Source of the DNA: Deltaproteobacteria bacterium
GTDB lineage: Bacteria > Myxococcota_A > Polyangia > Polyangiales > Ga0077539
Assembly (NCBI GenBank): GCA_016218725.1
Contig: JACRDB010000137.1
Coordinates: 1 to 64,000, forward strand
Direction: 5' to 3'
DNA length: 64,000 nt
Part shown: positions 59,427 to 64,000 of the stretch, piece by piece
Numbering within the stretch: the stretch's first letter is position 1
Layout: every line of letters begins with the position of its first letter
Translations under genes and position numbers: made by a program
The notes under the pieces: model-generated
Seen by the model: the letters and a program-made list of their open reading frames with translations, nothing else
Databases searched by the model: none
Told to the model about the DNA's origin: nothing

Positions 59427-61415
59427 ATGATCACCCTCCCGACCCCAGTGGTCACCAGCATGGAAGAAGCCACCGCCCGCGAGTGGGTGGTCACCAACGG
59501 CCTCGGGGGCTACGCCGCGGGCACCGTGTCCGGCGTGGCCACCCGGCGCTACCACGGCCTGCTGGTCGCGGCCCGCACCCCGCCCCGGGGCCGCCAGGTG
59601 CTCGTCTCCCACCTGGACGAGACCGTCGCCCTGGGCGAGCACCAGACGGACCTCTCGGTGCACGCCTTCCCGGGCACCCTCCACCCCAGGGGAGACCGGC
59701 ACCTGGTGGCCTTCTCCCTGGACCCGCTCCCCGTGTGGCGCTGGCGCATCGGCGAGGTGCTCCTGGAGCGCACCGTGTGCATGGTCCACGGGCAGAACAC
59801 CACCGTGGTGCGCTACACCCTGGTGGACGCCCCGAGCGCCATCGCCTTGCGGGTGCAGCCCTTCGGGGCCTTCCGGGACTTCCACCACCACGCCCGGGAG
59901 AACGGCGCCGCGAGGCTCCGCGCGGAGCTGCGCCCGGGCAGGGCCGTCCTGCGCCCCTACGACGACTACCCGGCGGTCACCGTCGCCGCCCCCGGGGTCT
60001 TCACCGAGGAGCCCCAGTGGTGGCGGAACTTCTCCCACGCCCTGGAGGCCGAGCGGGGCCTGGACCACCTGGAGGACCTGTTCACTCCGGGGTATTTCAC
60101 CCTCTGCCTCGGCCGGGGAGAGTCCTCCTGGGTGGTGCTGTCCTCGGAGCCCGACCTGCCCCCGGAGCCCCTGCGCTGCGAGCCCTCGGCCCGCGCGAGG
60201 CTCCAGGCCCTCGTGCCGCCGGACACCCGCGACCCCAGGGTCGCCGCCCTGCACCTGGCGGTGGACGCCTACCGGGCCGAGTGCGCCTCGCCGCCCGCGC
60301 TCCTGGCGGGGCACCCGTGGTTCGAAGACTGGGGCCGGGACACGCTCATCGCCTTCACCGGCGCGTACCTGGTCCCTCGGCGCTTCGAGGAGGGTCGCGC
60401 CGTGCTCGCGGCCTTCGCCCAGGCCATGGACCGGGGCATGCTCCCCAACCGCTTCCCGGACGCGGGCGGGGCGGACTACAACACCGTGGACGCGTCGCTG
60501 TGGTTCTTCCACGCCGCCCGGCGGTACGTGCACTACACCCAGGACCACGCCTTCCTCCGGGACGTGCTCTATCCCTCCCTGCGAGAGATCGAGCGGTGGT
60601 ACCGCCAGGGCACCCGCTACGGCATCCACGCCACGCGCGAGGGCTTGATCGCCGCGGGCGAGCGCGGCGTGCAGCTCACCTGGATGGACGCCAAGGTCGG
60701 GGACTGGGTGGTCACCCCTCGCCACGGGTGCCCCGTGGAGATCAACGCCCTGTGGCATGCGGGGCTCAAGACCCTCGCCCACTTCGCCGCGAGGCTCGGC
60801 CACGACGGCGACGCGGGCGCATACCAGTTCAGCGCCGAGGGCGTCCGCGAGGCCTTCCGCGCCCGCTTCTGGAACCCCTCCCGGGGCTACCTCTACGACG
60901 TGGTGCCCGAGGACCCGGGCGCCCCTGGTGACGGGAGCGTGCGCCCCAACGCCCTCTACGCCGTCGCGCTCCCGGGCGAGCTCCTCCCGCCCGAACAGGA
61001 AGCCGCCGTGGTGTCCCGCGCCCGGAGCGACCTCCTGGTGCCCTTCGGGCTGCGCACGCTCTCGCCGGACGACACGGCGTACAAGGGCCACTACCGCGGT
61101 GACCCGCTGTCACGCGACGGGGCCTACCACCAGGGCACCGCGTGGCCCTTCCTCCTCGGGGTGTACGCCTCCGCCGTGGTGCGCCACGCCGCCCGCGAGG
61201 ACCGCCTGGAGCCCGCCCGCCACGAGGTCCTCGCCCTCTACGAGTGGCTCCCGGTGGCCCTGGAGACCTTCGGCCTCGGACACCTCCCGGAGGTGCTCGA
61301 CGGGGACCCGCCCCACCGCTTCGGGGGTTGCTTCGCCCAGGCCTGGAGCGACTGTGAGGCCCTCCGCGCCATCGTCGAGGACGGCTACGGAAGAGGCCCG
61401 CCGGACACGCTGTAG
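59427..61415 (+). CDS. Glycogen-debranching-type amylo-alpha-1,6-glucosidase
   Basis: The 662-residue enzyme starts with REWVVTNGLGGYAAGTVSGV followed by ATRRYHGLLVAA, the N-terminal signature of bacterial debranching-type proteins. The catalytic (alpha/alpha)6 domain has PWFEDWGRDTLIAFTGAYLV, GMLPNRFPDAGGADYNTVDA, QLTWMDAKVGDWVVTPRHGC and GTAWPFLLGVYASAV. These are features of GH133-like amylo-alpha-1,6-glucosidases. It would remove branch residues from glycogen or related glucans in the cytoplasm. ATG 59427 follows AAGGGAG. Its start is 21 bp from that of the divergent VanY-like gene. Confidence 0.9.
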   Translation: MITLPTPVVTSMEEATAREWVVTNGLGGYAAGTVSGVATRRYHGLLVAARTPPRGRQVLVSHLDETVALGEHQTDLSVHAFPGTLHPRGDRHLVAFSLDPLPVWRWRIGEVLLERTVCMVHGQNTTVVRYTLVDAPSAIALRVQPFGAFRDFHHHARENGAARLRAELRPGRAVLRPYDDYPAVTVAAPGVFTEEPQWWRNFSHALEAERGLDHLEDLFTPGYFTLCLGRGESSWVVLSSEPDLPPEPLRCEPSARARLQALVPPDTRDPRVAALHLAVDAYRAECASPPALLAGHPWFEDWGRDTLIAFTGAYLVPRRFEEGRAVLAAFAQAMDRGMLPNRFPDAGGADYNTVDASLWFFHAARRYVHYTQDHAFLRDVLYPSLREIERWYRQGTRYGIHATREGLIAAGERGVQLTWMDAKVGDWVVTPRHGCPVEINALWHAGLKTLAHFAARLGHDGDAGAYQFSAEGVREAFRARFWNPSRGYLYDVVPEDPGAPGDGSVRPNALYAVALPGELLPPEQEAAVVSRARSDLLVPFGLRTLSPDDTAYKGHYRGDPLSRDGAYHQGTAWPFLLGVYASAVVRHAAREDRLEPARHEVLALYEWLPVALETFGLGHLPEVLDGDPPHRFGGCFAQAWSDCEALRAIVEDGYGRGPPDTL

Positions 61416-61480
61416 GGCGCTGTAGGTGCGCGCCTCCTTCGGGCGTGAGCTCGGTCAAAGAGCGCGCCTCTGGCGGGTGC

Positions 61481-61486
61481 TACGCT
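61481..61486 (+). promoter_or_regulatory. -10-like TACGCT before the acyltransferase gene
   Basis: TACGCT ends 9 nt before ATG 61496, supporting that start over GTG 61445 and suggesting a very short leader. Confidence 0.4.
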
Positions 61487-61495
61487 CCGGCGTCG

Positions 61496-62314
61496 ATGCG
61501 TTGGTACGACCTGGATGACCTGGAGCAGCGCGACGCGCGCTTGATCGAGCGCCTGGTGGCGGTGACCGACCGCGTGCTCAAGCCCTGGTTCCGCGCCGAG
61601 GTGCGGGGCCTGGAGCGGATCCCCGAGGGGGCGGCGCTCTACGTGGGCAACCACAACGCGGGGCTCATGACCCCGGACACCTTCCTCTTCGGGGCGGCGG
61701 TGTACCACGCCCGGGGCCTCGGGGACGTGCCCTACGGGCTCGGGCACGAGGTGGCCATCGGGCTGCCAGGGATCAACCAGGTGATCGTGCCGCTGGGCGC
61801 CGTCCGGGCCAGCCACGAGAACGCCCACCGGCTCTTCCAGGCCGGGCGCAAGGTGCTGGTCTACCCGGGTGGGGACTTCGACGCGATGCGCCCCTACCGC
61901 CACCGGGACCGCATCGTGTTCGGCGGTCGCCGGGGCTACCTCAAGCTCGCGCTCCGCGAGGCGGTGCCCATCGTCCCGGTGGTGGCCGCCGGGGCCCACG
62001 CCACCTTCCGCATCCTCGATGACGGCCGGTGGCTCGCGCGGCTCCTGCGCGCCGATCGGCTCCTGCGCATCAAGGTGTGGCCCATCACCCTGTGCCTCCC
62101 CTGGGGGCTCCTGGTGGGCCCCGGGCTCTTCTACCTCCCGTGGCCTACGAGAATCCTCATCGAGGCCCTGGAGCCCATCCGCTTCGAGCGCACCGGCCCC
62201 GAGGCCGCCGCCGACGAGGCCTACGTGCGCGCGTGCGCCGACCGCGTCGAGGGCACCATGCAGGCCGCCCTCACGCGCCTTGCCCGGGCGAGGGAGGCGC
62301 TGAAACACAAATAA
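61496..62314 (+). CDS. PlsC-like acyltransferase
   Basis: The 272-residue protein starts MRWYDLDDLEQRDARLIERL and contains LYVGNHNAGLMTPDTFLFGA, which has a NHxxxxxPD form of the NHxxxxD active-site motif. Further family blocks are INQVIVPLGAVRASHENAHR and VLVYPGGDFDAMRPYRHRDR, then VPIVPVVAAGAHATF. A hydrophobic stretch (ITLCLPWGLLVGPGLFYLPW) lies near the C-terminus. It resembles lysophospholipid/diacylglycerol acyltransferases, which acylate lipid intermediates at the membrane. Downstream is a short AT-rich gap. Confidence 0.85.
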   Translation: MRWYDLDDLEQRDARLIERLVAVTDRVLKPWFRAEVRGLERIPEGAALYVGNHNAGLMTPDTFLFGAAVYHARGLGDVPYGLGHEVAIGLPGINQVIVPLGAVRASHENAHRLFQAGRKVLVYPGGDFDAMRPYRHRDRIVFGGRRGYLKLALREAVPIVPVVAAGAHATFRILDDGRWLARLLRADRLLRIKVWPITLCLPWGLLVGPGLFYLPWPTRILIEALEPIRFERTGPEAAADEAYVRACADRVEGTMQAALTRLARAREALKHK

Positions 62315-62333
62315 TTTCAAGGAGTTATAGAAT

Positions 62334-62351
62334 CGTTACGGCGCGGTAACG
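62334..62351. terminator. Hairpin between convergent genes
   Basis: CGTTAC (62334-62339) and GTAACG (62346-62351) form a 6-bp stem with loop GGCGCG, between the acyltransferase and SGNH genes. It follows an AT-rich stretch. Terminator function is suggested by position only. Confidence 0.35.
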
Positions 62352-62353
62352 GT

Positions 62354-63325
62354 TCACGGCACGCGGTAGGTGCCGTCCACGGCCTCGAAGAAGAGCCTGC
62401 GGAGCTCGTGGTGGCCGCGGTCGTTCGGGTGGATGCAGTCGGCGAACCAGCGGGTGGGGTCCCGGGGGTCATACCACTGGTTCTCCATCTCCGTGGCGTG
62501 GTGCCCGTGGCCGTGGAAGTGCCCGAGGGCGTCCACCACGGAGAAGCTCAGCTCCCGCCCCAGGGCCACGAAGCGGTCCCTCCAGACGTCCAGGGCCCTC
62601 ACGAACTGAGGCAGCCGCAGGTTGAAGAAGCAGTTCTCGATGAAGCCCTCGCCGTCGCTCGGGTCGTACACGTTGGAGAGGTACACGGACACGCCGTCGG
62701 GGAAGTTCGCGCGGTCCTGGAGGAACGCCACCGTGGCCCGGATGTTGGCCACGGCCTCCGTGAGGATCCGCGCGGTGGGGTCCTGCCCCGTGGCGATGGC
62801 CAGCTGCAGGTCGTTCCCGCCGATGGTGACCACCACCACCGAGTGGCCCATCAAGGGCAGGCGCCCCCGCAGCGTGGCGAGCTGGTTCTGCCGCATGGTG
62901 GTGGTGGTGGCGCCGCCCATGGCGAGGTTCATCACCGTCACCGGGTGCCCGTAGCGCGTGGCCAGGTCTACGCCCATGCCCGCCATGGTGGACGGGTCGT
63001 TGGTCGCGAGCTGGTTGGGGTACCGCAGCGCCGTGCGCGAGGCCCCCACCCCCGCGGAGATCGAGTCCCCCAGCACGATCACCCGCGCGGCGTCCATGGG
63101 CCGCTGCCCCATCGGGACAAAGCTGTCGTGGCCCCGCATGACCATCGGGCCCGTGTCCGCCGGGGCGGTGGTGTCCGCGGGGGTGTTGGTGTCCGCCGGG
63201 GCGGCGCTGTCCGTGGGGGCGGTGTCCGCGGGGGAGGCGTCTCCCGCGTCGTTCGGGGTGGTGACGGGGGTGCCTCCGCAGCCAGGCGCCGCCGCCAGCA
63301 GGAGCGCCCAAAGCAGGGTTCGCAT
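62354..63325 (-). CDS. SGNH/GDSL-family hydrolase lipoprotein
   Basis: The 323-residue protein has a lipoprotein signal (MRTLLWALLLAAAPGCGG), then a repetitive PADTxxPADT linker (about 20-60). The SGNH core has block I VIVLGDSISAGVGASRTA, block II with Gly in MNLAMGGATTTTM, block III VVTIGGNDLQLAIATG and block V DCIHPNDRGHHEL (catalytic Asp and His). It is an esterase or lipase-like enzyme anchored to a membrane; the substrate is unknown. ATG 63325 gives a good signal peptide; the frame opens at 63361. Confidence 0.85.
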   Translation of the reverse strand: MRTLLWALLLAAAPGCGGTPVTTPNDAGDASPADTAPTDSAAPADTNTPADTTAPADTGPMVMRGHDSFVPMGQRPMDAARVIVLGDSISAGVGASRTALRYPNQLATNDPSTMAGMGVDLATRYGHPVTVMNLAMGGATTTTMRQNQLATLRGRLPLMGHSVVVVTIGGNDLQLAIATGQDPTARILTEAVANIRATVAFLQDRANFPDGVSVYLSNVYDPSDGEGFIENCFFNLRLPQFVRALDVWRDRFVALGRELSFSVVDALGHFHGHGHHATEMENQWYDPRDPTRWFADCIHPNDRGHHELRRLFFEAVDGTYRVP

Positions 63326-63380
63326 GCCCCGGAGGATCACCACAACGCCCCTCCGACGCAAGGCCCCGGGCAGGGCGCCG

Positions 63381-64000
63381 TCACCGCAGGCGCAGGGCCT
63401 CCACCTGGCGGCCCGTGGTGCCCGTGTTCACCACGGCCTCGTCGCCGGAGAACAGCACCACCGCGGCCACCGCCGCCGCGGTCACCAGCACCGCCCCGGT
63501 GACCCCCCAGAACACCGGGCTGGCCAGCACCGAGCGCCCCCCGGGAGGGTGCGGGGTGCGCCCCGCAGGTCGCTGCGCGCCGCTGCGGACGAGGCGCGCC
63601 CCGGGCAGCGCGGTGAGCTCCCAACGGAGCGGGAGGAACCCCTCGGCGGTGACGTCCACGGTGTGCGCGCCCGGGTCGAAGACAAGCTCCCGGCGCGCCC
63701 CGCTGCCGGGGACCGGGGCGCCGTCCTGGCGCACGGCCGCGGCGGGCAGGAGGTCGGTGACGGTGAGCGTCGCGAGGGCGGCCTGGGACTCGCGCTGGAG
63801 CCGCACGGCCTCGGCGCGGCGCGCGGCGTCGCGGGTAGGGTCGCTCAACCGGAGGTAGTCCCCGAAGGCCTCGAGGGCCTCGCGGTGGCGCCCGAGGCGC
63901 ACCAGGGCGTTGGCGATGTTGAACACCGTGCTCGGGCGCTCGACCAGGGCCCGGGAGCGCTGGAAGTACGCCAGGGCCTCGCCCCAGCGCTCCCGGTCGG
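63381..64000 (-). CDS. TPR/PEGA-type membrane protein, C-terminal part (cut by window edge)
   Basis: The frame is open to the right edge, so the N-terminus is missing; about 205 codons are visible. They contain TPR-like helices (EALAYFQRSRALVERPSTVF, NIANALVRLGRHREALEAFG, DYLRLSDPTRD). A PEGA-like beta domain follows (AAAVRQDGAPVP, ELVFDPGAHTVDVTAEGFLP), then a transmembrane helix (SPVFWGVTGAVLVTAAAVAA) near the C-terminus. Proteins of this layout are common in myxobacteria, often next to kinases. The function is unknown. Confidence 0.75.
   Translation of the reverse strand, partial: DRERWGEALAYFQRSRALVERPSTVFNIANALVRLGRHREALEAFGDYLRLSDPTRDAARRAEAVRLQRESQAALATLTVTDLLPAAAVRQDGAPVPGSGARRELVFDPGAHTVDVTAEGFLPLRWELTALPGARLVRSGAQRPAGRTPHPPGGRSVLASPVFWGVTGAVLVTAAAVAAVVLFSGDEAVVNTGTTGRQVEALRLR

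Overview
The window is about 64 kb of very GC-rich, densely packed bacterial DNA with no tRNA, rRNA or CRISPR array that I could see. Gene content points to Myxococcota, most like the Polyangiales/Sandaracinaceae. The clues are many small lipoproteins with Asp/Thr-rich linkers, a secreted protein with about fifteen metal-binding repeats, eukaryote-like Ser/Thr kinases, a MYXO-CTERM-like tail and frequent GTG/TTG starts. The organism assignment is an inference.

Left arm (1-16 kb): a TnpB-type transposase gene cut by the left edge, two paralogous membrane pseudokinases, a BMP-family binding protein with its nucleoside-type ABC ATPase (no permease nearby), an EI24/CysZ-like membrane protein, a purple-acid-phosphatase-like enzyme, two secreted Cys-rich proteins, and a fatty-acid-hydroxylase-like gene coupled to a TetR regulator with twin operators. 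Two 159-160 bp hairpin elements (692-850 and 10049-10208) share a conserved core but have unrelated, self-complementary arms.

Middle (16-37 kb): a TonB-dependent receptor divergent from aroC and an aroK-aroB fusion; a likely acquired DUF262 gene followed by a HipA remnant lacking its kinase core; an envelope operon (Pal/OmpA-like, CpoB-like, Ser/Thr kinase, LysM protein); a MATE exporter; possible iron-linked lipoproteins; a DUF2723-like glycosyltransferase; a CbxX-type AAA ATPase with an unusual N-terminal domain; a LeuA-like synthase; and an ECF sigma/anti-sigma pair.

Replication region (37-46.2 kb): dnaA, dnaN, recF, gyrB in the classical order. Degenerate DnaA boxes lie on both sides of dnaA and an AT-rich tract precedes dnaN, so this is very probably oriC. 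gyrB carries two inteins, both inside the Toprim catalytic region.

Right arm (46.2-64 kb): a fragment of an Rpn-type nuclease, a metallo-beta-lactamase-fold hydrolase, an RpoH-like sigma factor, a CehA/McbA-type metallohydrolase, a DUF2079 membrane protein, a PilZ protein, a GT4 glycosyltransferase, biotin carboxylase, an envelope/peptidoglycan operon ending in a lipoprotein, a glycogen-debranching-type enzyme, an acyltransferase, an SGNH hydrolase and a TPR/PEGA protein cut by the right edge. Several genes have a -10-like hexamer 6-9 nt before the start codon, which suggests that leaderless transcription is common.
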